From Chromera velia (lineage: Eukaryota > Sar > Chromeraceae): DNA of 64,000 bases. The DNA is taken from assembly GCA_018398765.1 (NCBI GenBank), contig JAHBMJ010001051.1, positions 33,203-97,202 on the forward strand, given 5' to 3'. Shown here piece by piece: positions 1-11,026 of the stretch (position 1 is the first letter of the stretch; each line of letters starts with the position of its first letter). The translations under genes and the position numbers were made by a program. Below the pieces are notes generated by a model, which searched no databases, had not been told where the DNA came from, and worked only from the letters and a program-made list of their open reading frames with translations.

Positions 1-687
1 GGGGGGGGGGGGTCGTTTTGTTTTTTTTTCGATCGGATTTTTTTATGCTACTCTTCTAACTCGCGCCCCGCCCCGGTGCTGTGGGCGGCCCACCGCGCTG
101 CATGGCATCGTGCTGATCGCGCGTCTCCTGGATGCAAATTAAGCGCGATTAAAAAAGCGCCTCATGCACTTCGGGCATCGGATCGAATTTGAGCTTTCCA
201 ATCACGCTTTTTGCTGCCGGCTGAGTTGCTCCTGCGAGGCCATTCTCCGTTTCCCAGTCTTGAGTAAGTCAGAAATTGAGAAACCTTTTTGGTGCCTCTC
301 TCCATCTGAGCCCAAAGCGTGTCGACGTACCCTTCTAACCCCCAGAGCGGTGCCGTCTCCACCCGCAACACCGGTGAGCCTCTCTTTTGTTTGGGGTTTC
401 ATTGGCAGGTCCCTGGACAGCGTCCTTCATCTTTTATCTCCATTTTCTAGCTGTGAGTACTTCCTTGAATGACAGTCAAAGCTTCTCCATTGTCTTCACA
501 AAGCATATGCCGTCTCCGTCTCCCTCCCACCATTTCTCCCTTTCTCTTTCCCTCCCTCCCTCCCTCCCTTCTGCCTACCTTTGCTATCCCTCCCTCCCTT
601 CCTCTCTCCTTATCTCTCTTCCTCCCTCTCTCCCTCCCCCCCCCTCTCCCTCTCTCGTTCTCTCGTTCTCGCTCATCTACTGACTTC

Positions 688-718
<31 letters not shown>

Positions 719-1289
719 CGTACATTGTCTGTCCGGTGCTAAGAAAAAGACAAGCAGAAGTCATGGAGTCTGTCTATTTGTTTCCCTGCGTGCCTGCCGG
801 CCGGCTTGGGAGATGCAGAGGCAGAGAACGCTGAATTTTGCACTTTGGGGGCCCTCTACCCACGTTGTGTGTCGTTCTTTGATCTTTTGTCCTTCCTACC
901 TGCCTTCCTTTCTTCCTCTTCTTCTTCCTCTTCCTCTTCCTCTTCCTCTTCCTCTTCCTCTTCCTCTTCCTCTTCCTCTTCCTCTTCCTCTTCCTCTTCC
1001 TCTCTCTCTCTCTCTCTCTCTCTCCGTCTTTTCTTTCTTTCTTTTACTTTTTCCCCCTCTTTTTCTTGGTTGCTTGCTTGCTCTCTTCCTCCGCTCGTCC
1101 GCCTGTCTGTTCGTCTGGATGAGTGATGAATGAATAAATGGATGTATGCATGCCGGTCGGCAAGACTAGATGGGTGAGTCAATGAAGGGGTGAGTCAGTG
1201 GGTGAGCGAGACAGTAATCCGAAGAACGAAAACATGAATGCACGTTTTAAACCAATGCAGAAGTCGACGTGGAGCAGGGGGACCGCGGG
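1..1289. repeat. Pyrimidine-rich simple-sequence tract upstream of first gene
   Basis: The stretch holds a poly-G start, CTCCC/CCTT-rich sequence at about 500-670, a short GTCT tract near 688-716, a TTCCTC hexanucleotide array at about 905-1001 running into (CT)n to 1024. Open frames here read as poly-Ser, poly-Pro/Leu or poly-Glu and are products of the repeats. No gene is supported. A GCATGCCGG 9-mer lies at 1148-1156, about 140 bases before the first gene's start codon. Confidence 0.85.
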
Positions 1290-1881
1290 ATGGCAGAAGT
1301 CGCACAGGGAACGCCGTTCCCCCCCCAGCAGGGCCAGTACCCCGGAAATGTCCCGCCTCCCCAGGCAGCCCCAGGCCAGTATCCTGGGCAGCAGCAGGGC
1401 CAGTACCCCGGAAATGTCCCGCCTCCCCAGGCAGCCCCAGGCCAGTATCCTGGGCAGCAGCAGGGTCAATACCCCCCCCCTGGACAGCAAGGCCAGTACC
1501 AGTACCCCCCCCCCGGACAGGGTCCAAATGTAGTGTACGTGCAGCAGACCGAAGACCAGGCCAAGAACGTGGGGTCGATGTGCATGTGGCTGGCCTGCCT
1601 GATCTCCACCATCTGCTTTTGGCCCTGTACGCTTTGCGGTGAGTCGTGGTCTGCCTGTTGGTTGGTTTCTTTTTGTGCTTGTCGGCAGGCCTGCTTGCTG
1701 GTGTCCTGCCACAAACTTGTTTATAGAGTAAAAAGTGGTGCCGGTGAACCATGTCAAATACATAACGCAGTGGAGAGACTTCCTCCCTATTTCCCCCACT
1801 AAATCACTCCCAGTGATCCCCCTCCAGAGTCGATCATCCAATCATCCGTTTGATTGCCTTTTTGGGGAGACAGGAAGAGAC

Positions 1882-1920
<39 letters not shown>

Positions 1921-2603
1921 GATGCTGAGACGAAGAAACATCACTCCCTTCTCCCTTCTTAAGTTTCCTTCGGCCCGTCTTCATCTTTTTTTTTTTTGGA
2001 GGGAAGCGCCTGTTTTCATGTGCCTCTATTTCTCTTTCTCTCTCCCCTCTCCTCCCTCCTGAGCGAAGCGTCGGGTGGATGACAAAGAGCACTGAGAAAT
2101 AGTCCATGCAACACCGCAAAGAACATGCATGCGTGTGTACACACATGAGTAAACAGTGAGTGAGTGAATGAATTCACGAATGCGTGAACGGATCGACGAA
2201 CAAATAAATGCAGTGGGATTCTACGGCCTCTGCTGCCATCAGCACAAACAAGCCAAGAGAATTAAATTCGTCAGTCTATCTGCTTGCCTGGCTGCCCGCC
2301 TTCCTCTCTTGCTGTCCAGCTGTCACTCTGCCTGACTTCCTTTCTTGCTGCCTGCCTGCCTGCCTGCCTGTCTGTCTATCTGTCTGCTATTGTCGCTTTG
2401 TGATTGTGACAATCGATCAGCCTTCGAGTCAGTCAAGAAATTCACCAGGGAGGGAGGCACAACCAGGAAGTATAGGAGGATTTTAAAAGATAGTCCCTGT
2501 CTCTCTTCTCTCTCTGCCTGCCCTGCCTGTCTCCTCTGCGTGTACATGGAACAGTACATCTGCACGAATGAAAAAGTGAGGACCGACAGCAGTGCACGAC
2601 AGC

Positions 2604-2648
<45 letters not shown>

Positions 2649-2736
2649 CCTCCCTCCTGACCGATCTAGGGTCAACTCTCTGTCCCCTCCTTGAATGGCG
2701 TAAATCTGAGATTGAACACTTACGAGCTGGTCCTGC

Positions 2737-2771
<35 letters not shown>

Positions 2772-2774
2772 TTT

Positions 2775-2815
<41 letters not shown>

Positions 2816-3462
2816 TTTCTTTCTTTCTTTCTTTGTTCATGCCGTGCAGGTCTCTTGGATCAGCATCATCACCTTTTTCGTGTTCGTTCTTCTGTCCGTG
2901 ATCGTCGTTGCGGTGGTGATGACAAAATGTGACTGGAAGCAGAGAAACACTGTGGGTGGAGGGACAGTTGCTTACTGTGAGTGGGAGGGTTGAGAGAGAC
3001 CTCGACATGCAGAGCGAATTGTCACCATGCACGGAACAAAGCCATGTAGCGGAGAGGGTGCGGGGGTGAAGAGGCGTTGCCGATCTCTCTACAGCAAGAT
3101 GAACTCTCTCTCATTGTTCGAGTCTTCAGCTAGCACGGAACAGGAAAGGACAGGACAGCGCCGAGTGGGCCGAGTGACATTCGAGAGCAATGCCATTCAA
3201 TAAAGAGCTAGGCATGCAGGGCGGCCTTTGAGGGGGAGAGGGGGGGAGAGTGGGGGGTTCAGTCCCCCGCCGAAAAGAAGCAGCTGTGCCCAACGCCTAC
3301 TACTGATTGATTGAGCTCTCTTTTTTTTTTTCAGTCCTGCTGTACGGTCAGCCACACAGACAGTTTCAGCAGACACCTCCACTCACCAAGCTGCTCAGAT
3401 CAAGCAGAGCGGAAGGAAGGGAGCAAGCAAGCAAAGAAAGCGAACAAAGAAAGCGGAATTAA
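1290..3462 (+). CDS. Proline/glutamine/tyrosine-rich membrane protein, hypothetical
   Basis: I do not recognise the family. Exon 1 (1290-1638) starts at ATG 1290 and encodes a tail of PGQYP/PPPGQ repeats followed by VVYVQQTEDQAKNVG and a Cys/Trp-rich hydrophobic helix; it ends at a GTGAGT donor. A second exon (2850-2976) encodes a strong membrane helix rich in I/V/F, then a basic KCDWKQR patch, ending at GTGAGT. The last exon (3335-3462) follows a T-rich acceptor and ends in TAA. Exon 2 to exon 3 phases match. Exon 1 ends in phase 1 while exon 2 needs phase 0, so a small exon between 1640 and 2849 is missing from this model or a junction is misplaced. Pro/Gln/Tyr-rich cytosolic tails before short membrane segments occur in several small membrane adaptor families; role unknown. 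Confidence 0.55.
1326..1457 (+). repeat. Exact 66-bp in-frame tandem duplication in the proline-rich exon
   Basis: Two adjacent 66-bp units (from about 1326 and 1392) encode the same 22 residues, made of GQYPG and NVPPPQAAPG motifs. The reading frame is kept. The two copies look identical, which suggests a recent duplication by slippage or unequal exchange. Confidence 0.85.
1639..2849 (+). repeat. Intron sequence loaded with microsatellites
   Basis: Between the two long exons of the membrane-protein gene lie (GA)n at about 1886-1916, a run of T near 1987, GCCT/GTCT repeats at about 2346-2390, (TC)n at about 2609-2648 and (TTTC)n from about 2738 to 2834, the last abutting the GTGCAG acceptor. 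A small unrecognised exon may hide here because flanking exon phases disagree. Confidence 0.7.
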
Positions 3463-5358
3463 GTGGGTCTTCGAGAACGATGTACAGGGCCCATCGTGTA
3501 GGCGTCTCTCTTTTATTCATGCAAAGGAAGAAAAACTGTTCATGCAAGAAGGGCTGGACTCGAAAGTTCGAATGAAAAGAATCTTTCGGGATCTGCGTTA
3601 ATGAAACGGGGAGTGAGTGAGTAAGTGAGTGAGTGAGTGAGTGTGAGATCAATCAATCAGTGACGTGAATCAATCAAGTGCATGAATCAGCCTCCCAGTT
3701 AATGTCGTGCCATGTCAATGAAAGAGGGCCCGACTGCTGCAAGTAACGTTAGCCTGGGTCGCTTCGCCGGGACGGCTCTGTTTGAGTCAGTGAAACGAAA
3801 GGAATAAATGATCGATCAAGTACATGGAAAGGAATTGAGTCAGTGAAACGAAAGGAATAAATGATCGATCGAGTGCATGGAAAGGAATTGAGTCAGCCGC
3901 TGACCTTCCAAGTCAATCTTGTGCACTCCTCCCTTCCTTCCGTACTTCTTTTTTTCGTTCCTGCATTAGTGCGTGCGTAGACGCGCACGAACGAGTGTGT
4001 GTGAGTGCATACGTGGCATCTAGCGTGGCATGTTGTCCTTCACTTGGTCCTTCAGACAAAAAAAATAAACAACAGGCGGAAGCAAGGTTGATCCTAGGGT
4101 TGATCGTCGGTCTTCTTTCTCAATTTGCGTCCGGTTGGCCTCAATGGTCGCTTTTCCTTTGCCTATCTTTGTCCGTCCGAAGAACGGCGCCCCCTTAACG
4201 GGAGAGCTCTGGCCTCTGCGGCCGTCGGCGTCCACCCCCCGTCAAATAGGCCTTGTACCTAGCCTTGTACACGCCCATATTTAGAACATGCATTAAAGTT
4301 TTACTTTTTCAAAAAAAAAGAATTATTTATAATTAGAAATGTTTTTTTCTGTGTCAAAAACTGAATACGTGCATGAAGATGTATCTAGAGATATGTTTTA
4401 TTACTTTTTAAGCACAAACATTCTGAAACTCAAATATTTTGAATTCACTACTTAATTCTACAAAGAGGAAGGATAAGATTTTATGTTCCGCTAGATGTTC
4501 CAGAAATCTCCGCGGTTCATTACCACATATCGGCTTGCACCAATCATATGACCAATGTGGTTTCGTTTGATCTCTCTTGTGAAGGAGAGAGGCTCAGAGA
4601 GCGTCCGGCCTCCAGTGGCCCTCCACGAAAAAAAAAAAAATGTTTTTCGTTTAGATTCCTTTAATTAAATTCAAATTTCCAAACAGATCGAGTTTCTCCC
4701 ATTTGGGCTATTTCTCAAGTCTGGACCCGATTGATGCACCCAATCACGCAATGTTGGGGTTACGTGCAAGTTTGAGGCTAGTATATACACTACAATGACG
4801 TGTAACTTTACTAACCAGTCTAATTACTACTATTTAATAAGCTGAGCAGATTGAGCTTTAGATTCAAAGTTGAGATCTTAGCTAGGCTCTTAGCACTTGC
4901 TAGAGCCTAGAGCTCTTTTTTAAGCTTTTGGCTAGGCTGTAGGCAACGCTCCGAGTCCGGCAAGTGTTTTTGTACACGTTCACAACTCTGCATGTTTCGA
5001 TTCATGTTTCGATTGTTTTCATCTTTGTGCTGCAAATTAAATAGACTGCACTGCAGTACAAATGAGTTTTATCCAATTGGTGGCTGCAGACTTCACTGAA
5101 GCTTAAACCGAGTTTCACCGCGCACCTTCCAGTGACTGCACGCGAACTACTTGAAGCGCCGACCGTGTCTCACGGCGTCGCATCAAAATTTTGACACGAG
5201 ACATGCACCTGGTCAACTTCCAGGTCAAGGGAGTCTTTGCAGCCGGTCCGAATCGTCCCCGTTTCCAGCCTCAGGTTAATCGAGTTCCGTGTAGCGAATG
5301 TCTGTGCACAATGAACTTCAAAACAAAGACTGCATGGGTTAAATGACGAGTCGACCAG
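3463..5358. other. Intergenic region, no gene seen
   Basis: Contains GTGA repeats near 3610-3640 and a tandem 53-bp repeat. From about 4250 to 5100 it is AT-rich with no protein-like frame. It separates the 3' ends of the membrane-protein gene (+) and cytochrome c gene (-), which converge. Confidence 0.7.
3784..3902 (+). repeat. 53-bp tandem repeat, two copies plus partial third
   Basis: A unit beginning GAGTCAGTGAAACGAAAGG starts at 3784 and again at 3837, with a third start (GAGTCAG) at about 3890. Two substitutions separate the full copies (CAAGTACATGG versus CGAGTGCATGG). It lies 3' of the membrane-protein gene. Confidence 0.85.
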
Positions 5359-7287
5359 CTATGCCGAAGCCTCGGATCCCGAGCTTGTGGAGGGTGTCCG
5401 TCCATGCTCAAGCTGGAGAGAATCCGATACGGTTGCTGTCTCTGGCTCGCGAGCTGCAGCCTCTCTCAAGTAGGCGATCAGATCTGCTCGCTCAGTCTCT
5501 GGGCGCACCCCAGGCATGACCATCTTTGTGCCAGGCATATAGGCTCGAGGGTCGAGTAGGTACTCCCAGAGGTGTTTCTCCGTCCAGACTATGCCTGCAG
5601 AAAGAGATGAGGAGATTCATGAAGACCAGAGAATATATTTTCAGACCGTCATTTCAGATGTTGTTCTCGCCATTTCGTGAAGGATGTCAAAGGATCTGAC
5701 AATCTGACAAAAAGACGGTGCACCCTTTCAACGCGAACAGTCACGATGCCAGCAAGAAGTGCATCCCTGTCTGTCTGAATGCAGCTCCCACTTTGGGGCA
5801 AACATGGAGGAGGGAAATGCAGGCAAGTCGTCGAACAGGCAGGCCACTAGTGAAACGAGCTAACGAGCTATCGGAAAAGATTTGGGGGATGGAAGATCGT
5901 AGTGAATGTATTGCGACCGAGATACAAGCAGATTGATCGAAGCTTGCAGACTTGCAGAGTGTGTATCCTGAGAGGCAGACAGAAAGACCGGCCGACCAAG
6001 AGACTCTTTGTCATTTCTGTTTCCTTCCTTTTCACGTACGCAGCAGACAGAGCAAGCAGGGAAGAGTAAAATACCGAAAAACGACAGGATCACTCAGACA
6101 AATTGGGCAGCGCCCTCGAAAGGTGTAGAGTTAAGCGCTGTTTGCCTCTGACAAAGAAGCACATTAGTTCCTTCCCAGAAAAAGAGAAGGTAAAGGAGAA
6201 GTGAGACAGACCGGCAAGGAGACGGGAAGACGGAAGGCAGAAAAGAAAGATGGAACAGTAAGCGAACGACGAATGGAAGCAAGCCGCAGAAACAACCATC
6301 ACGTCTACCAGATCTTCACATCTTCAGACTGTGCACCGAAAGCTATCTAATAAGACTCTCAGGAAGTCACGCCTAGTACGCCAACCGATCAGTAGGCAGA
6401 AGTTCCAAAGTAAAGCAGTCAGAATGAACTTTCACACAGTCGCACGGTAGCAACTTCACCATGCAGTCCTTTGCATCGTTGCTAGACAGACCGACCCGAA
6501 TTTTTGTTGGCTTCCGAGTAAGCGAATCCTGTCCTTCCGCACTCCTTCCCGAAAAAGCCCCAGAGAGGAGGACCCTGTTTGATGCCGCCCCCTGCACGCA
6601 CGTCAGGGAAGGGAAGGGAGCCAAGACAGTGAGAAGGCAGGTAGACAGACTCACAGACAAACGAAGAGACAAAACGAGGAGAAACGAGGGCTGAAGGCAA
6701 GGAAGAAAAGAAAACGGCGATGCTTAATCCGGGCATGTGCTTGAACCGGACACGTGCAAAGCGATTGAACTAAAAGACAGACACGCTTTAGTGACTGACA
6801 CCGATCAGGCAGGACGGAGACGCAGAGAGAGACGAGGCGTAGGAGAGGTAGAGGAAGAGGCAAAGAGAGACGCAAAGGCGAGCGAGACGTGGCGAGAGGA
6901 GGGAGGAAGAGGACATGACAGGACAGCAGGACGGGACTCGCGAGAAACCAGTGGGACAGAGCATCGAATAGTCTGCTCACCAAAACACCGAAGATCATGA
7001 GTGAGGAAAGACGGATCCTTACAGGGGAGAGGCGGAGTGTTTCCGGCGATCGCGAGCAAAAGAACAAGAACAGAGGTTAGGAAGAGTGCCATTGAATGCT
7101 TGAATGCGAGTCACGTTACGTGGGGGAGCCACCGCCACCACTTGCAGGTGAGCACGGTTGTAAGGAGACTGATGGAGAACTGACCCTTGTGAATCGTGTG
7201 GCACTGCCGGCACTTTTCCTTGAACACCCGTGCACCTTCCCTCGCATCCCCACTGGGCACTGCCACTTGAGGTTCGGGTAGCGCCAT
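5359..7287 (-). CDS. CYC: Mitochondrial cytochrome c, three exons, C-terminal tail
   Basis: Electron carrier between complexes III and IV in the mitochondrial intermembrane space. Exon 1 is 7287-7185, from ATG MALPEPQVA to the haem-attachment site CRQCH (CXXCH) and TIHKG. Exon 2 (6591-6496) gives GGIKQGPPLWGFFGKECG and TGFAYSEANKNSG. Exon 3 (5594-5359) gives IVWTEKHLWEYLLDP, then YMPGTKM with the axial Met, VMPGV, and the terminal helix ERADLIAYLREAA. All three junctions are in phase and have GT/AG sites. The product is 144 residues, against about 104-113 for most homologues. The excess is a C-terminal Ser/Thr/Glu-rich tail of about 28 residues ending EASA. The usual NLHG loop reads PLWG, so the familiar His33 is Trp and Asn31 is Pro. 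Identification is certain; the tail needs transcript support. Confidence 0.94.
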
Positions 7288-7984
7288 CACATCGTACCCC
7301 TGTTTTCCACGTCCATCCAGAAAAGGTCGCCAGCTCGAGAGCTCTGTCGGAAGCGGCAGCCGACGAGCGGCTTCTGAAAGTCTTGACCGGAAGCCCGATC
7401 GACCGACACGTCGTGCAAGAGTTCCTGTTCCGTGATGACTGTGCCTGCCGGGCGCGGCTAGCTCCGGCCATGCACAGAGTCTACACCCGCAGAGAGAGAG
7501 TTTTGCGATGTTGAAAGATAGTTGCAAGAAAGTTGTTTTGCAGCACCTTGCAGCTAGCTGGTGTTGTCCGTCTACGCGCGAGCAGAAGCTTGTGGGGCAC
7601 TTACGCTAACTGAATGCCCCATGAAGCTATATTAACGAGATACACCCAACCAGTTGGGTGAGTGCCTCGGGGGGCCCTTTAGGGGGTCCGCAAATTTGAT
7701 TGATGCACACCATCCCTCGCCACCCCCAAGACCCACAACACCACGCAGCTCCTCTCTTCACACCGGACCACCGACCGCCTCCAGCTTCCACAAACTGCAG
7801 CCGTCACATGCTGCCACCGCCCACAGATGCAGCTTGCCTCTATGCCTCCATTCACTCGCCAATCCGGCCTCTCCTCAACGCCGCATCCACCACGAACACA
7901 GCCCGCCGGCCATTCCATCACAGCCCCTTCGAAGTCGGGAGAGGAGAGGTGAGAAGAGACTGTCCCACTCCAGACCGTTTGCAT
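7288..7984. other. Upstream region of cytochrome c; no other gene seen
   Basis: This is the 5' flank of the minus-strand cytochrome c gene. It holds a near match to the GCATGCCGG motif (reads GCATGGCCGG on the minus strand, near 7465-7475). From about 7690 a C-rich stretch leads into the satellite. Open frames here have no family character. Confidence 0.6.
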
Positions 7985-9050
7985 TGGATGAATGAATGAA
8001 TGAATGAATGAATGTATGAATGAGTGAATGGATGAATGAATGAATGAATGAATGGATAGATGGATGAATGGATGAGTGGATGAATGAATGAATGAATAAT
8101 GAATGAATGAATGAATGAATGAATGAATGAATGAATGCATGAATGGATGGATGGATGAATGGATGAATGAATGAATGAATGAATGAATGGATGGATGCAT
8201 GGATGAACGGATGAATGGATGAATGAATGCGTGAATGAGAGAATGAATGAATGAATGAATGAATGAATGGATGGGTGGATGAATGGATGAATGAATGGAA
8301 GGGTGAATGGATGAATGAACGAATGAATGAATGAATGAATGAATGAATGAATGAATGTATGAATGAGTGAATGGATGGATGAATGAATGAATGAATGGAT
8401 AGATGGATGAATGAATGAATGGATGAATGGATGGATGAACGAATGAATGAAAGGATGAATGGATGGATGGACGAATGGATGAATGGACGAATGGATGGAT
8501 GAATGAATGAAATTTTAAAATGAATGAATGAATGAATGGATGGATGCATGGATGAACGGATGAATGGATGAATGAATGAATGAATGAATGAATGAACGAA
8601 TGAATGAATGGATGGATGCATGGATGAACGGATGAATGGATGAATGAATGCGTGAATGAGAGAAAGAATGAATGAATGAATGAATGAATGGATGGGTGGA
8701 TGAATGGATGAATGAATGGAAGGGTGAATGGATGAATGAACGAATGAATGAATGAATGTATGAATGAGTGAATGGATGGATGAATGAATGAATGAATGGA
8801 TAGATGGATGAATGGATGAATGGATGAATGGATGAATGAATGAATGAATGAATGAATGCATGAATGGATGAATGGATGAATGAATGAATGAATGGATGAA
8901 TGGATGGATGAATGGACGAATGGATGAATGGATGGATGAATGGATGAATGAATGAATGGATGAATGAATGGATGAATGAATGAATGAATGAATGAATGAA
9001 TGAAGGAAGGAATGGATGGATGATGATGGATGGCTGGCTGGATGGATGAT
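7985..9050. repeat. TGAA/TGGA tetranucleotide satellite, largest block
   Basis: Over a kilobase of degenerate GAAT/GGAT tetranucleotides. It has higher-order structure: a segment with GGATGGATGCAT followed by GAACGGATG and GCGTGAATGAGA occurs at about 8189 and again at about 8610 (spacing near 421 bp), with the start of the segment also at about 8538. Because the period is 4 and stops are rare, one minus-strand frame stays open for 480 codons as Ser-Phe-Ile-His repeats; I do not treat it as a gene. Confidence 0.93.
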
Positions 9051-9160
9051 GGCACTGGACCCGACTGGACCGCTCTCCCCGGACCTCTTTGACTAGACCG
9101 CTCGCAGAAGACCGCTTTCACTGGACCACAGTGACTCTGACTGGCCCACTTTGTAGGGAC
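9051..9160. repeat. Satellite spacer module, copy 1
   Basis: A non-tetranucleotide segment starting GGCACTGGACCCGACTGGA and containing GACCGCTC sub-repeats and GGACCACAGTGACTCTGACT, then TTGTAGGG. The same module recurs at 9349 and 9942, always between blocks of TGAA repeat. Confidence 0.9.
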
Positions 9161-9214
9161 TGCCCTGACTGAATCGACCTTCTTGTTTCGTCAGAGAAGA
9201 CGAAGATAAATGCG

Positions 9215-9348
9215 ATGAATGAATGAATGGATGAATGTCATTGACTGAGTGAATAAATCGATGTCATTAATTGAATGAATGAATGAGTGAATGGGTGAAT
9301 GGGTGAATGGATGAATGAGTGAATGGATGGATGGCTGGATGGATGGAT
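9215..9348. repeat. TGAA/TGGA satellite block 2
   Basis: Short tetranucleotide block between spacer copies 1 and 2. It includes two related TGTCATTGACTG / TGTCATTAATTG segments that also occur (as TGTCATTGAA) in block 3 near 9548 and after copy 3 near 10076. Confidence 0.85.
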
Positions 9349-9440
9349 GGCACTGGACCCGACTGGACCGCTCTCCCCGGACCACCTGACCGCTCTCAAT
9401 GGACCACAGTGACTCTGACTGGCCGCTTGTAGGGCGGTAA
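9349..9440. repeat. Satellite spacer module, copy 2
   Basis: Shorter copy of the module: GGCACTGGACCCGACTGGA, one GACCGCTC, then GGACCACAGTGACTCTGACT and CTTGTAGGGCGGTAATGAATG. Roughly 30 bp in the middle of copies 1 and 3 are missing. Confidence 0.9.
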
Positions 9441-9941
9441 TGAATGAATAAATGAATAAATGAATCAATGAATGAATGGATGAATGGATGGATGGAGGCA
9501 TGGATGAATGGATGAATGAATGGAAGGGTGAATGGATGAATGGATGAATGTCATTGAATGACTGAATGAATGGATAGATGAATGAATGGATGGATGGATG
9601 AATAGATGAATGAATGAATGACTGAATGCGTGAATGAATGAAGGAAGGAATGAATGGACGAATGGATGAATGGATAGATGGATGAATGGACGAATGGATG
9701 AATGAATGAGTGACTGAATGCGTGAATGAATGAAAGAATGAATGGACGAATGGATGAATGAATGAATGGATGAATGGATGAATGAATGAATGAATGAATG
9801 GATGGATGAATGAATGAATTTGAATGAATGAACGAATGAATGAATGGACAAATGAATGAATGAATAAATGAATGAATGAATGAATGGACGAATGAATGAA
9901 TGAATGAATGAATGGATGGATGGATGGATAGATAGATGGAT
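9441..9941. repeat. TGAA/TGGA satellite block 3
   Basis: About 500 bp of GAAT/GGAT repeats with internal duplications; a segment with GACTGAATGCGTGAATGAATGA occurs near 9610 and again near 9712, followed in each case by GAATGGACGAATGGATGAATG. Confidence 0.9.
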
Positions 9942-10063
9942 GGCACCGGACTCAACCGGATTGCTCTCCCCAGACCACTTTGACTAGACCGCTCCCATAC
10001 TGTCAGGACCGCTCTTACTGGACCACAGTGACTCTGACTGGCCCGGCGCTTGTAGGGCGGTAA
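9942..10063. repeat. Satellite spacer module, copy 3
   Basis: Third copy, GGCACCGGACTCAACCGGA onward, with GACTAGACCGCTC, GGACCACAGTGACTCTGACT and CTTGTAGGGCGGTAATGAATGG. It diverges from copies 1 and 2 mostly by C/T and G/A changes. Confidence 0.9.
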
Positions 10064-11026
10064 TGAATGGATCAATGTCATTGAATAAATGAATATTATT
10101 GAATTTAATAATGAAGAACGTCACCACGCCTATCGACGATTCGACGACGAAAAATGTTGTGCCGCTTAGAACCAGGAGGTGGGTAAGAGGGTCACGTGAT
10201 ATGTCTTAGAGGTTTTTCATCAGTATCGTAAATACACTGGTTTTCCTTGTTTGGCACGGGGCTCCTTGAGGCTCAAGTCAACGTCAAGATTTGAGTAGCT
10301 GGTTAGATTTTTTTCTGCCGCGGGACAATGCTACCGGTTCAGCTAGTTAATGGCATATCGGATTGAGTAAACATCTGTCTAGTTCAAACGTTATCAAGTA
10401 ATTTATTAAGTCAGACGACAGTTTTGCCCAAAGACTATCCCCTCTCAGGGGGCGAACCAGGGTAACACAAAGAAACAAACTATGCATGATATAGGGGTGG
10501 GATACTCCTGTAGAGGAGATGCCTGCAGTACCCCGATCCTATATAACATAACATAACCATCGGGGGTTTGGGTAGAAGCGACCCCCCCCCCCGGCCCCCA
10601 AAAATGAAAAAATGCATTATGCGAGTGCGTGCGATCTCAGGGCCTCTCGGCTGATCTCAGCAGAGCTGAGCTGCCCCCCGAGGCGATATATGACGCAACA
10701 GTGCGGCAACACACAGCCTTGCATAACCTTAATTTGCTCTAAAACTTCTCAACCTCCTTTCCTTCACTGTTGTACAGGATTATCAGGATGGTCCAAGCTG
10801 CTGCAGAGCTACACAAGAGATCACTTCAAACCGTCTACATAGCAACTCACGTCACCTCCGTCGCCTGTGCTTCACATACCATCGCCCGAGATCCTTAGAG
10901 GTCATCCGTCTCTTCGTGGTGCGTGTCACGGTTTTCTGACTGACCTTCAGTGCCTCAAACAGTGCTTCAAAGCACCCTTCCGCTGCTTGTTTTAGGGGTC
11001 CTTCTGTCTTTTAAGTCGAAAAGACG
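10064..11026. other. Intergenic region upstream of the lyase gene
   Basis: No gene seen. Contains a C-run near 10590, a purine/AT mix, and short direct AACATAACATAACC repeats near 10540. It is the 5' flank of the methylisocitrate lyase-like gene. Confidence 0.6.

Noticed and set aside
7679-9121. 480-residue minus-strand frame of Ser-Phe-Ile-His repeats
   Set aside because: It is a translation of the TGAA/TGGA satellite, which lacks stops in that frame; other frames are also long, and there is no start context or domain.
7985-10090. CRISPR array or telomeric repeat
   Set aside because: Period is 4 with degenerate units, no spacer regularity, and no TTTAGGG-type sequence; the host is a eukaryote.
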